Shown here: piece by piece, positions 12,501-23,790 of the stretch
How positions within the stretch are numbered: position 1 is the first letter of the stretch
Layout of the letters: each line of letters starts with the position of its first letter
NCBI RefSeq assembly: GCF_018873765.1
Contig: NC_057921.1
Span: 68,809,557 to 68,873,556, forward strand
Direction of reading: 5' to 3'
Length of the DNA: 64,000 nt
Source of the DNA: Telopea speciosissima
Taxonomy: Eukaryota; Streptophyta; Magnoliopsida; Proteales; Proteaceae
The notes under the pieces: generated by a model
What the model saw: the letters and a program-made list of their open reading frames with translations, nothing else
Told to the model about the DNA's origin: nothing
Database searches by the model: none
Program-made: the position numbers and the translations under genes

Positions 12501-15500
12501 ATATAACGGAAGTAAACCACCAGAAATGAAACAAACCACGAAAACTCGAATCAAAATGAACTGGAAGTGCATGCAGAAAAAGCTACTAAGGTCAAATTAC
12601 ATCAACACTAAACGTTCCTATGGCTTTGTGAACACTACCTTGATATCTTGACGAGGAATTCCCCGAGATGGTGCGATAGGATCATTAGCAGCCTGCAGAT
12701 CAGGGAAAAGACAGCTAACATTCACTTATCTAAAAGAAAATTGTAAGAGGAAATGTATTGCAAAACTCTAGCTTCACACTTGAACTCTACGAGCATATCT
12801 GGCATTTTCTTCCAACTTTACAAACAATCAATAGTGAATAGTCTCAAAAAGGTCACAAGTAAGAAAATATTCAGTAAGATCATTGCCAAATAAACTCGGT
12901 GATCATTCTTTCCTTACAATCCCAAAGCCTGGATCTTGGCCAGCTGGAACAGAACCTTTGGGTAACCCATTTAAGCAAGAATAAGCCCTATATAGTGGAA
13001 TTGCATAACAAGTTTGTGTAGCTAAACTGAGGTAGTTGGGCTAAGGTCAGGAGTACCCCTTAGTTTGTCATACATGACAATAGATCACTACTACTATAAC
13101 TTGACAATGTTAATAGGATTTATATGCAGCAAAATGTTTGCCTAAGATTTAACCTCCAAAAAAATGCTGACACAGCTCAGATTTTCAAATCTGTTTAGAG
13201 GTCTCAGAAATTATTAGGCTTTAGTTAGAAGTCAGTGATACACAATGATTGATCATTACCTGGATGCATAACAGAGGTTTCTGCACCTTTTTGATGGTGT
13301 CTGAACTGCTGGAATTGGAATAGTAGTCATCTACTGACTTGAAACCAAATGAGACTGCAAATAGCTAAAAAAGTTATATTAGCTATTGGCAACCCATTCG
13401 ACGGATATTTTACTTCTCCATTTCATGCATACATACCCCGTGTTAATCCTTCATCAAACTCCCGGATAGATTTAGCATTAACAACCAATGGAATGTTATA
13501 TTCACCTCCAATATCTTCAAAAAGGAGAGCATGTCTGCGCAGAGATTGATCCACAAATTAAATTTACAAATGTTTGGGGTAACTCAATAGGATATAATGA
13601 AATCTAAAAATATTATATCATCAATTATTACTTCTTGAAAATTTTGCGAAGAGCTCTAGAAAGAGCTTTGTCATAAATGATATTGAAGCCTTTGTGGAAA
13701 TCCTCATCGGCAATGACCAAATTGAATGGATTACATAAGGATACTGCCCCAGAGAGTGGGCAACTATTGGATTCCTGCAAGAAGAGAAAACAAAATTTAC
13801 AACCATAGGGAGCTATAGTTAGTCTGTCAAAGGAACATGTTACAAACAGAACAGTAGAAGCCTAGGGAACTCTGGTTGATCAAACATAATAACTAAAACC
13901 CAGGTCCAACCTGATAAATATATCCCTAGAAAAATAACACTTCAACAGAGCCTTACCCAACTAAATGGAGTCGGCTACATGAATCCTGTTTCGGTAGTCA
14001 ATTCCTAAAGTCATATTAGAGGCATCCATATCTCTTTTCACTACTTCTCCCGAGGTGATTTTCAGCCTACACATTGTTCTTTTAATTCCTCTAACCTGCA
14101 GTGTTTCACTCCTTAATGGTGCAGTGAATTGCCTTCACTGTACATGCCCAAACCACTTCAAATGATTCTCCCTCAACTTACGTCTATTGAAGCCACTCCT
14201 AAATTACTTTAAATACCTTCATTTCTTATTATATCTTTTCTAGTTTTGCCACTTATCCACCTCAACCATCGTTTTCTCAGCTAGATTTATTTTACTTATC
14301 TGTTGTTTCTTTGTTGCCTTGAGTTTCAGTTGTATGCACTAATGCACCAATCAAAATACACTCCAGAAGCACCTCTCCACTTCACCCACCCCACTCTACC
14401 TATATAAGTAACCTCCATGTCAATTTCTCCGTCTTCATTCTATGGGTAACATCCCTAGAAAAATCCCGGCTGCAAAAATAGCTGATGCAGAAGCCGAAAC
14501 CATGATTAATTTGGCTGTTCTTTGATTTTTTCGTTGGAACCTTTTTATTTGTTTGTTCTTTTAGCCTAGGGTTAAAACAGTCTTTTTCATGGTTTATCTT
14601 TTTAGTTCCCCTCCACGATTTTAGAGGGATTAGTATTTTATTTTATTTGTTTTAGTTGTTTACACTTATACTCCTATTTAGAGTATAAGTCTATTCTATG
14701 TTTTATAATTAGGATTCAGATTAGGAATCCCAACTCCTAATCTGATTAGGATTGCTTTAGATTGATTATTTGTAAGGCCTTTAGGCCCCCCTTTATTATT
14801 ATAAATAGTAGAATCGTGGGAGGCTCCCCCACCTATTATGTTTGAAATTTTGTTTCTTCTTGCTGCTGCCGCCATGACTGCTGCTGCTTCTCTGTCTTGT
14901 GTGTCATATCAAGGCCCCTTGTGAGTAATATCAAGGGCTAGGGCTGGAGTAATCCGGCGACTCCTTGCATCTTGCAGATCGGGAGGTTCGTCTTCTTCTT
15001 CCTTCAAGTTCTTCAAGGTTGCTGCTGCTGAAATTCTGCAATTCCAGTAAGAGTTACAATTTCCTGCAACTTTATCATCTCTTCTTCTTACTTCCATCTA
15101 ACCTAATCGACTTCCCCAAACCCTAGCTTCATCTACATTCATCACAGCCCTATTCCCTCATCAGATTACACTCAAAACCTAACCACAGGTCCATCACAGT
15201 AACCCTCCCACTCGATCTCAGTTGCAGCCTCACCTATCCACTACAAACCCTAATTCCCTCCCTCAACATAAAAACCCAGAAACCCTAAGATCTGCCTAGG
15301 CCTAACCAGCCATCAAAACCCCACCAAAGTCCAGCCGAACCACCCCCTCTCTGCTAGGAAAACTCGACCTAAAGCCCAGCCCCTAAATCTGCTCCTAACC
15401 CTAGTTTCAGCTTAGATCCTAAATCTGGAAACCCAAAACCCTAACCCTAATATTTCTGAATTTCTATTTCTTATTCAAACCTCATTAAAACCTATTCTAA

Positions 15501-18500
15501 TAGACTCCTAAAATTCTGCAGACCATTACCCAATAAAACCCTAACTCAATCTCCCATTCCTAACCCTAATTTTGCCCTAGTTACCCTAAACTGCCCATTC
15601 GGCCAACCCTAAAACAGAACCTGGTCCTAAGTGAGATTTATTTCACCTAGGCTACATTAATAGCCTTAGTCAACAAATTACCAATAAAAGCACGCTGACC
15701 ATACAAGACTCTTAAAGTCCAACAGACCTGGCACTACCCAGTAGCTGAAAATTGTATGCATCAGATTAAACTTGTAGAAGTTTAAAACACTGAGGTTCAG
15801 AAATAAACAGGCCCCCAAATTCCGTGTAAGTTTCAATCATATTGGCAATAATATATCAAAAATGGGTGTGACACTGCCATGATTGCTACTTTGCTTACAC
15901 ACAAATGTAGTAACTTACCACATCACATCAATTTAGTTCCATGCCCAAGAACAACTTAACCACAAAATAAAAAATGGCGTACCTAGTGCACGAGGCTGCC
16001 GCCACTGCAGGGTCTGGGGAGGGTCATAATGTACGCAGCCTTACCCCTGCTTTTGCAGAGAAGCTGTTTCCAGACTCGAACTCGTGACCACTTGGTCACA
16101 ATGGAGCAACCTTACCATTGCACCAAGGCCCGCCCCCTAACTTACCCACAAAATAAATAAAAAGTAAATAGGTTTCCGTTTCAGAACTATGTAAATATTT
16201 ACTTCAACTCAGCCTTGTCCAAGCTAAATGCGGTCGGATAAGAATTTGCATTTTAATTAGAAACAAGCAAATATTTTGCACTAGAAAGTGAATAGCCAAG
16301 AGAGGAGAGAGGGGAGCGGGAGGGAGCTGTGAAGTTCTCCTTAAATCTACAGTTTACACAAAATATCAGACTATTAAAAGGTGGGTGCCTAGAAAAAGAC
16401 ATAAGTTGAAGGAGATCGTACCTGACCCAAGTATCGAACAAGAATATTGGCTCCAAGAGACCAGCCAACAGCATATAAATTTGCCATAGGGTAACGATCT
16501 GCAACATGCTTAATCACTTCACGGAGATCTTCAATAAATGAAGCAGAATAGAACTGCACATCAGTAAATGAGTCATAAAGTGAATCAGTAGATGGGCATA
16601 TGCATAGAACCCAAAAGTTTAGATTCAGAATCATATCACAATTATAAAACTATTGCATTAAGCTTTTCATAATTGAGCTTTCTTGATTAAGTTTGCTGGG
16701 TTTGGTGGCTTTTATCTAGACTGATTGACGGGTTGGTTTAATGGTCTAGTTTGGGTTGTTCATTTGAATGGGAGATGAGTCTTCAAGTGGAAGAGTGGAA
16801 TCTTCAACAAGGTTGAGTCAATTTTCCAAGTAAGTGGAAGTGGTTGGTGGTTGAAGTCATTAAGCAAGGTGGAGTTTTCAAAGAGACACATTGGAAGAAG
16901 TGCATAGTGGGGTTTCTCTAAAGAGAGAGAAAATTCCAAAAAAGAGATGAGAGAAAAAGAAGAGAGGTATCTTCCATAGCTAGAGTGAAAAAGAAGAGAG
17001 TGAAAAGCAAGAAGAGAAAGAGGAGGTGAATGAATGACCAAGTGAGAAAAGGAAAGAAAGAACGAGTGTACAAGGGACTTGGGTTTGAGAGACAAATTGC
17101 AAGGTCTTACTACTATTTTTCTTCTCTTGTTCTTAGTGGAAGATCGAATCACTCCGTAGATGTAGGCGGTATTGCTGAATCACGTAAATCCCTTGTCTTC
17201 TATGTGATTGATTCTTTTATTTTCCCCTTCTATCTTTTTGTTCTTGTTGATCTTGCACATACCAAATTAGTAAGGTACTCACATCGGAAAGAGAAAGTTG
17301 TTTCCAACCCCATCAAGTGGTATCAGAGCTAACAGTTGACGACCAAGATAGAGGTCGACGGTCTTGATAAATTGTTACCACTTACGGTATTTCAAGAAGG
17401 TTGAATTGAGATCAACAAGATGGTGGGATCAACAAAGTTCAAGGCGGAGAAATTTGATGGCAAGAATAATTTTGGCTTGTGGCAGAGCACAATCAAAGAT
17501 ATCTTGCTACAACAGGGCTTGTTTAGACCATTGATTGGAGAGAAGCCAAAAAAATATCTCAACTGAGGACTGGGAAGAGTTGGAGATGAAAACAGTAAGC
17601 ACCATCCGCTTATGTCTTGCAAATGAAATAAAATATATAGTTTTGAATGAAACCTCTGCTACTAAGTTGTGAAAAAATTTGGAACAAAAATATATGTCGA
17701 AATTCCTCACAAATAAGTTGTTGTTTCTTAAGAATAAATTGTACTAACTGAGAATGGAGAAAAGATCAAATATTGTTGATCATTTCAATGAATTTAACAA
17801 AATTGTTACTTAGTTAATGAATTTAGAGATAAAAACAGAAGAGGAGGGCAAGGCATTACTTCTATTGTCTTATTTTCCAATTGTTTATGATACTCTTGTC
17901 ACTACACTTCTTGTTGGAAAGGAAACACTTAAGACTGATGGTGTCATAGTAGCTCTTCTGAATACAGAGATTTGTTTCTGGTGATGAATGATGATGGGAA
18001 TCAACAGAGGGGAAGGAACAATGACAGAAGATTTGCAAGGAGGGGATACTCGCAGTCCAAGTCAAGTAGCAAAAATACTGATGAGATTATATGTTTTTGG
18101 TGTGATAAGGTAGGGCACATAAAAAGGGACTGTCCAAAGAGGAAGAAGTATTTGGAAGAGAAAGAAAAAGAGGAGAGGACTCATGATGATACTAATCAAA
18201 AAAGTGTGACTGAAAGCTATTCCTATTTGAGTGGTGATGAGATCCTTGTCACAGCTAGTGACAAGCACAGTTCAAGGTCGAAGGTGAACAAGAAGCACAT
18301 GCGTTGCTACAAGTGCAGAAAAATTGGGCACATCAAGAGGAGAGCCTGAAATAAGGAGAGGAGAAAGAACATTCTGCCAAAGGTATGAACACTATTTCTT
18401 GTGACAAATGGATTTTAGATTTTGGAAGCTCTTTCATGTTTGCTCCAAAAGGGAATTTTTTGACAAGTTCCAAGAGACCACAGGGATTGTGTCATGATGG

Positions 18501-21215
18501 TTCTACTAGTGATATCAAGGGTATTGGAATGGTGAAGATGAAAATGTTTGATGGAGCAGTTTGCACTCTTGCTGATGTGAAGTATGTTCATGAAATGCAT
18601 AGGAATCTAATTTTTATTAGTCAATTGAACTCCAAGGGTTTTAAAACTTCAGTTGCAGGTGGAGCAATGAAGGTCTCACATGGAGGTATAGTCAAAGGAA
18701 AAAAATGTAACAGGTTGTATCAATTGTTGGGGAGTGCAATGGTTGATGGTATTCCCATAACCCCAATGAGTGATTGGAAGGAGTGCATAAGTTGGAAGGA
18801 ACATGTGCAAGGTTTCTTTAGTTGACGATATAGAAAAGTGATCAAAGGCAGTTCAGTTTTCCAATAGATCCTCAAGGTGGCGATGATAAAATTCAAGGTG
18901 GAGATTGTTGGGTTTGGTGGTTTTTATCTAGACCAATTGATGGGTTGTTTTAATGTTCTAGTATGGGTTGTCTATTTGAATGGGAGGTGAAGAGTCTTCA
19001 AGTAGAAGAGTAGAGTCTTCAATAAAGTTAAATCTTCCAAGTAAGTGGAAGTGGTTGGTGGTTGAAGTCATTAAACAAGGTGGAGCTTTCCAAGAGAAAC
19101 TTTGGAAGAAGTGTAGTGGGTTTTCTCTTAGGAGAGAGAAAGTGCCAAAGAAGACATGAGAGAAAAAGAAGAGAGGTGTCTTCCATAGCTAGAATGAAAA
19201 AGAAGAATAAAAGAGTGAGAAGCAAGAAGGTGAGAGGCACCAAGAGAGAAAAAGAGGAGGTGAGTGAGTGACCTAGTGAGAATAGGGAAGAGAGAAAGGG
19301 TGAACAAGGGACTGACGTTTGGGAGACAAATTGCAAGGTTGTAGTATTGTTTTTCTTCTCTTGTTCTTACTGGAAGATCAAATCACTCCGTGGATGTAGG
19401 CGATATTGCCAAACCATGTAAATCTCATGTCTCTTGTGTGACTGATTCTCTTTTTTCCCTTCTTTCTTTTTTGTTCTTGTTGATCTTACACATACGAATT
19501 CATAAGGTGCTCACATCGGAAAGAGAAAGTTGTTTCCAACCCCAAAAGTTTTCGCCCAGAGAGAGAGAGAGAGAGAGAGAGAGTTTTCACTAAGTCTGCA
19601 AGGGATCTGCAAAGATAGGTATTGTACAATATATTTGCCTTTGGGGAGGGGTTGAGGGCAATATATTGGACAGTTTGGTGTTTCCAATTCTGTAAGTACG
19701 CAATTTTTCCACTCTGCAACAATGGGAAACAAAACAACTGACCTGAGACTTTAAGAAACAACTAATACCCAAAAGTACTAGCTGAAGCCATGAAATCAGG
19801 ATAACAAAACAAAAAGTATTTGCTGACTGGTGTACTATGGTTAGATTGAACTTCAAATAGCAAGCAACTCAAATTCAGCATTTTTTATTAAGTTATGATA
19901 GATTCAGCCATTCAGGCCTAAGTTGGGTTGGACAAGGGGGAAAGAAGTTATTACAACTGAATAAGAGTAAATTATCAAAAACATTTGGGGGATTGGAAAT
20001 GATTAATTAACCTCTGAAGAAATGAAATTCCAGCGCATAAGTATGCACGAATTTTATGAGGGTAAAATAGAAGAAAATACGTGCAGGCAAATACACAACA
20101 ACAACAGTGAAGCTAAAATATGATTGAAAGGTTATGGATGGACATGAGCTCCCACGAAAAGTATGTTGAGGCCAACAACTACGATTATTATAAACAATCG
20201 AACTAAAAACCAAAACAAAGGTTGGCGAAAACATAATTTCCACGTTCAAATACCTGGGGCGTGGTAACAGGGCTATCTCCGCAGCCACGGCTATTAAACA
20301 CTACCACGCGCCACCTGTTACTTCTTGCTCGAACAAGCATATGCCGAACGTAAGTATCACCACTGCCCCCCGTTAGACCTGGCTGCAACTACAAATGTCA
20401 AGCACTCTCCCTCGCTTAACCACTAAGACTAACGAGTGTCAAAAGATAGAAGTCTGGAATGAAAGTTCAGAAACAATTCCGCAGCGCAAGAAGAAAGTTT
20501 CAGCCTCAATTAATTACATTTTGGAATGAATTGAGGATTACAAACCAAACCCCACCCCACCCCACCCCCCAAAAAAAATTTTAGTGAAATAAAATTTGAA
20601 ACCACAATTATATTACTTCAGTCTACTCTTCGTAAATTATGACTTCCCTTTCAATTATGAGTTGATGCTGAGTGTACCTAAATAATGCCGCATATTCTTC
20701 AAAGCTGTGGAAAAAGAAAATGAGTAATAGCAGTGGGAGTGAACAATGCGAACCAGAAGAATTAGGACGGGAGATTCAGCCGGAAGGTGACGATCGTCGC
20801 CAGAGACCCAATCGAGAGCGACAACGCCATTGTCCTTCGTTCTCAAACACTCCCTCCGGAATCTGACGTTGGGGAGGGAACGGAAGAAGGCGGCAAAGAT
20901 GGTCTCGAGGTGGCAGTTCCAGCCGATCAGTGGGAATGGGACGTAGGGACGCTGAAGCGTTTTGAGCACCGACGCCCATGAATCGCCAGCACCGCCGATT
21001 ATTTCCAGCGATGATGAGGCGTTAGATGGACGAAAAACCGGCATGATTCTCCTCCTCCTCCTCCTTCTCGGGGTAATGGTATGAAAGGGGCGGTGGAGAA
21101 GAAAAACCCCTTTTGGTCCTCCAAAATAAGTCGCTGCTACTCCTACCCTCCGATGAGAAATGTACGGAGCTTCCAAACATGGAAAATGGAGGGTGCCAGT
21201 AGAGATTCTCGCCAT
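9503..21215 (-). CDS. EMB8-like alpha/beta-hydrolase (complete, 8 exons)
   Basis: Exons (minus strand, in order): 21215-20754, 20382-20254, 16553-16422, 13774-13632, 13534-13437, 13354-13260, 12692-12639, 9727-9503; all junctions are GT-AG and in phase, giving 445 residues. The product is an esterase/lipase-like hydrolase related to spruce embryogenesis-associated EMB8 and bacterial YheT; its substrate is unknown. Seen: WNCHLETIFAAFFRSLP, then the PGLTGGSGDTYVRHM oxyanion-side segment, GCGDSPVTTPQFYSASF, nucleophile GWSLG (Ser229), AANDPIAP (Asp357) and GGHLGW (His386), a complete triad. The N terminus before IMPVFRPS is Arg/Ser/Thr-rich with few acids, so a plastid transit peptide is possible; ATG 21044 is an alternative start (388 residues). 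ATG 21215 was chosen as the first in frame; the open frame to 21251 begins with TTG. Introns 2, 3 and 7 are 3.7, 2.6 and 2.9 kb and hold transposons, but no exon is damaged. Confidence 0.93.
9728..12638 (-). other. Intron 7 of EMB8-like gene
   Basis: Contains a MITE-like segment at about 10235-10530 and otherwise AT-rich sequence. The segment at about 11090-11560 (ORF on the minus strand, then a region with TTTACTC/AAAGGC words) resembles LTR or leader sequence but has no diagnostic motif. Confidence 0.6.
10235..10530. mobile_element. MITE-like element with GACACCTC ends
   Basis: Starts with TTGACACCTCTTGAGGTGTCAA, itself a palindrome, and ends with a related CACCTATAGAGGTGTCATTT palindrome. 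No ORF. The interior (CAATGAGGGTAAATCCTGTC and following) has a diverged relative at about 41352-41480 in this window, and a copy of only the terminal motif (GACACCTCTATAGATGT) sits near 58718. This supports a dispersed non-autonomous family. Confidence 0.5.
13955..14285 (-). pseudogene. LINE reverse-transcriptase C-terminal remnant
   Basis: Read on the minus strand from about 14280, the frame gives RWISGKTRKDIIRNE, then SNLGVAS, RENHLKWFGHVQ and finally RNRIHVADSI followed by LG, with stops and small frame breaks. This is the 3' part of a plant L1-type LINE polyprotein. The same family, in better frame, lies at 61960-62345 and 28573-28755. It sits inside intron 3 of the EMB8-like gene. Confidence 0.7.
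14440..15650. repeat. LTR-like / CCCTAA-rich intron segment
   Basis: The part at 14690-14930 (AGGATTAGGAATCC words, GTAAGGCCTTTAGGCCCCCC, CTATTATTATAAATAGTAG, then a leader-like region rich in GCTGCT) has the composition of a retrotransposon LTR. The following 15110-15620 is full of scattered CCCTAA/ACCCTA words. I could not find a paired LTR or coding remains, so the identification is tentative. Confidence 0.3.
15972..16138 (-). mobile_element. Au SINE (tRNA-derived)
   Basis: On the minus strand it starts GGGGGCGGGCCTTGGTGCAA with an A box (TGGTGCAATGG), then a B box within GAGTTCGAGTCTGG, GCAGGGGTAAGGCTGCGTAC and GACCCTCCCCAGACCCTGCA, and ends near CACTAGGTACGCC plus a short T-run. This is the full-length layout of the Au SINE known from many angiosperms. 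It is flanked by a 19-bp target duplication at 15953-15971 and 16139-16157 (AACTTAMCCACAAAATAAA, one mismatch). It lies in intron 3 of the EMB8-like gene, in the same orientation as the gene. Confidence 0.9.
16694..19545 (+). mobile_element. Internally deleted Copia LTR retrotransposon in intron 2 of the EMB8-like gene
   Basis: Two direct repeats, 16694-17315 and 18906-19545, start TG(C/T)TGGGTTTGGTGG and end near CCAACCCCA. The initiator-tRNA-Met primer site TGGTATCAGAGC is at 18 bases from position 17312 (17318-17329), and a polypurine-type tract CAAGGTGGAGATTG precedes the right repeat. Flanks carry AAGTT at 16689-16693 and 19546-19550, a 5-bp target duplication (one base of slack at the right end). 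Only gag and the beginning of protease/pre-integrase remain; integrase, reverse transcriptase and RNase H are absent, so it would need a helper. The two LTRs differ at many positions, so it is not recent. It is antisense to the host gene. Confidence 0.9.
17420..18825 (+). pseudogene. Copia gag / partial protease remnant
   Basis: From ATG 17420 the frame reads a Copia gag N terminus (KFDGKNNFGLWQSTI) and stops after 48 residues. Later pieces in other frames include an intact zinc knuckle CFWCDKVGHIKRDC (in the ORF 17972-18349), a second knuckle CYKCRKIGHIKRRA that lacks its last Cys, then a stop, and at 18385-18825 WILDFGSS, where a functional protease has DSG or DTG, followed by a gag-pre-integrase-like part (DVKYVHEMHRNLIFISQLNS). 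Stops, frameshifts and the altered protease site show it is non-functional. Confidence 0.85.
19556..20253 (-). other. Remainder of EMB8-like intron 2
   Basis: Begins with a GA microsatellite (19558-19582) next to the Copia insertion site and continues as ordinary AT-rich intron up to exon 2. A C-rich CCCCA run (about 20550-20570) is in intron 1. Confidence 0.5.
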
Positions 21216-22700
21216 TTTTTGGAGGCCAGAAGAGGAGGGACCCAATCTCAACTACATGTTTCGTGTTTCTTATCTCGGTATCTCACAACCACGGACTTTA
21301 AACTAAGAATCGCGGGTCGAATCGGTCCTGCGGATTCTGATCCGAAACTGATTATAAAAAACTTTAGAATCGGTCCTCATATCTAAAACCTGGAGATCGG
21401 CCGCATAATAACGGCTGGAATTGGGATCTGTCATGGCCGACTCTGATTCCTCGTATCTAAAACCCAGAGATCAGCTGCTTCGTAACGGCTGAAATTGGGA
21501 TCGGTCATGACCGGCTCTGATTCAAATCTGCCGATTCAATAGATTTGATTCCGATTTTGAAACCATGCTCACAACTCAAAAGTTTGGGGGTTGTGCGTTG
21601 CCTCTGAAGGACTGTTAAAGGCCCATAAGGGTTGAGACTCATAGGAGTCGGCCCACCTAGTTGCATATCATTGTTTCTTGGTTCATGCCGAGCTTGGGGC
21701 CCATGCAGTAGGTTCGGGGGCAGCTACACCATAGGAAATTTTTTAGGATTGATATGGGATTAATTTTGGAAATTTTGTTAACTCTTTGTTTTCTTTTTAA
21801 ATTGGTAGAGATGAGGGTTATTAGGATTAAGGACGAGTTCACAGTAAATTGAGAGGAGAGAGGAGAGAGGAAGAGAGCTTTTAACTCTTTTCTTCATACG
21901 AAAAATGGATTCCTTATTGAGAATCTCTTCCATTCACAAATCAAAGCTATGAATCCAGTATACCAATGATCAGTCAGTATTGGCATGGAGGCCAAAGGAC
22001 CTTGGTGAGAATCTTGTGCAAATATATAACAAATTGTCTACCATGAAAGACTCTCATAATGATCTGGTTTGATATACATAACATATGAGTACTCACACTT
22101 ATATTTTTTGGATTTTCTTTCACAAGAAAATATACAATGAATTAAAGGCCCAACTGTCATACAAAAATCATCATACATGATGAGAATTAATATCAATTAA
22201 AACACTAATATTGGGTTTGATGGGCACACATATCCGACACTACACAATTACAATTTCATTCCAAGTATACGTGAGGGAGAGTGTTAATAATAGTTCTACA
22301 TCGGTTAAGTCTGAGACCTTAGATGCCTTCATATGCCCTCGAACTATTTCCATCTAATAACAAGCTTTTGAATTAGATCCCCAAGTTCTTGGGCTATCCA
22401 ACTTCTTTAGCATAGAGCACTTGATAACAATAGCCATTGTTCAATTCGGATATGCTGGCGATCAAATAGTTTCATTTGAAGAGGAGACAACTTGGTTTCC
22501 CAGCTTCAAAGCTATATATAGGTATATACATGCCTGTGATTTTATATTTTGGGATTAAAAGTCATGCATCTTGGGTTGCTGAAGTAAGTTTCTATAGGCT
22601 AACTTGTGGTTTTTCACAGTTCATTTCTCAGTTTTCCAAATGCTTTCTGAACTTTATAGTTTGCCACTTTCATGAATGTTTTTTTTTTCTGTATTAAGAG
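21216..22700. other. Promoter side of EMB8-like gene, then featureless
   Basis: No TATA box stands out upstream of 21215. At 21300-21560 there is a tandemly echoed pattern (GATCGG, AACGGCTG, AATTGGGATCGGTCATGACCG) belonging to the degenerate repeat family seen elsewhere. The 22,000-22,700 stretch shows nothing recognisable. Confidence 0.4.
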
Positions 22701-23790
22701 CTTGTATAATAAGGGGGGAGGGGGGAATTAGGGGATGGGGATTGTTGCGTCAAGAAATCGTCGAGCGGTCCTGCGAGTGCCGTCACCTGCAAGTGGACCA
22801 AAGGGGTCAACAGAGAGAACCGGTGTGGTCCCGGCCTAGGGCTCTCCGATGCCAAAGTTAGATCTCCTGGCGCAAACAGATGAATAGTGATTATTCAGTA
22901 TGAGTTTAGATGTCCCCTATGGGGTTGTGTACCTTTGCCTTTTATAGTAGCATATGGCGGTGTGGAGAGTCCCCGTTTGATTGACGATTGTGCCGTTGAG
23001 TGGATAGAGGCCCTGGGTAACGGGGCTCTATCCTGATTGGCCATCTCCCCGCTGGAGGGAGTGTCCTGGTGGCATCAGGATCCTTGGTGGATAGATATCC
23101 GCGTGTGGTGATAACGTCCTTGGTGCTTGAATCTGTCTGGATGACATGACCTCTAAGGGTCTAGAGTCCTGGTAGTGACATGAGTCTTAGCGATACGATC
23201 GGGGTCGTAGATGGGTGGCCCCCACCTCAGGTGCCCATGATGCTGCGCCTGGGTGAGGCCGCGCCCTGGTGAGGAGGCCGCGCCTGGTGAGGCTGTGAGG
23301 AGGCCGCGCCTGGGTGAGGCCGCGCCCCTGGTGAGGAGGCCGCGCCTGGGTGAGGCCGCGCCTAGGTGAGGCCGTGAGGAGGCCGCGCCTGGGTGAGGCT
23401 GTGAGGAGGCCGCGCCCTGGTGAGGAGGCCGCGCCTGGGTGAGGCCGCGCCTAGGTGAGGCCGTGAGGAGGCCGCGCCTGGGTGAGGTCGCGCCTAGGTG
23501 AGGCCATGAGGAGGCCGCGCCTGGGTGAGGCCGCGCCTGGGTGAGGCTGTGAGGAGGCCGCGCCCTGGTGAGGAGGCCGCGCCTGGGTGAGGCCGCGCCT
23601 AGGTGAGGCCGTGAGGAGGCCGCGCCTGGGTGAGGCCGCCCCCGGGACTCCGGTTCGTTCCCCTTGGCTATGGGGCGGGTCGTCTATGACACGTGGCGGT
23701 CGTTGATTGGCCCTGTGAATATTGGATGTATCAGGGATAGGCCCCAAGATGGTTTGAACTCATGAACTGAGCTAACCCGTTCGAGTCACC
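22700..23790. repeat. GC-rich island, possible solo LTR, with minisatellite
   Basis: About 1.1 kb with much higher GC than its surroundings. The left part (22745-22960: GTCAAGAAATCGTCGAGCGG, CTCCGATGCCAAAGTTAG, then CCTTTTATAGTAG) has the look of a plant LTR leader with a TATA-like site. The middle, 23220-23650, is a tandem array. No second LTR, primer site or coding remains were found, so solo LTR is inference only. Confidence 0.4.
23220..23650. repeat. GC-rich tandem array (GAGGCCGCGCC words)
   Basis: Repeats of GAGGCCGCGCCTGGGTGAG and GCCGCGCCTAGGTGAGGC type, arranged in higher-order blocks with GAGGCTGTGAG and GAGGCCGTGAG variants; about 430 bp. It contains many CG dinucleotides, a likely heavy cytosine-methylation target. 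The minus-strand ORF across it (Pro/Arg/Ala-rich) is a by-product of the repeat. Confidence 0.8.

Noticed and set aside
15110..15620. Interstitial telomere-like repeats (many CCCTAA words)
   Set aside because: The words are scattered and irregular, never a continuous CCCTAAA array; better explained as leader-like or retroelement sequence.
19028..19336. 102-codon minus-strand ORF and the similar one at 16760-17152
   Set aside because: They lie in the two LTRs of the Copia element and resemble each other only because the LTRs are copies.
21216..21251. Upstream extension of the EMB8-like start
   Set aside because: It begins with TTG; the first in-frame ATG is at 21215.
23451..23747. 98-codon Pro/Arg-rich ORF
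   Set aside because: Translation of the GC-rich minisatellite; no start context or homologue features.
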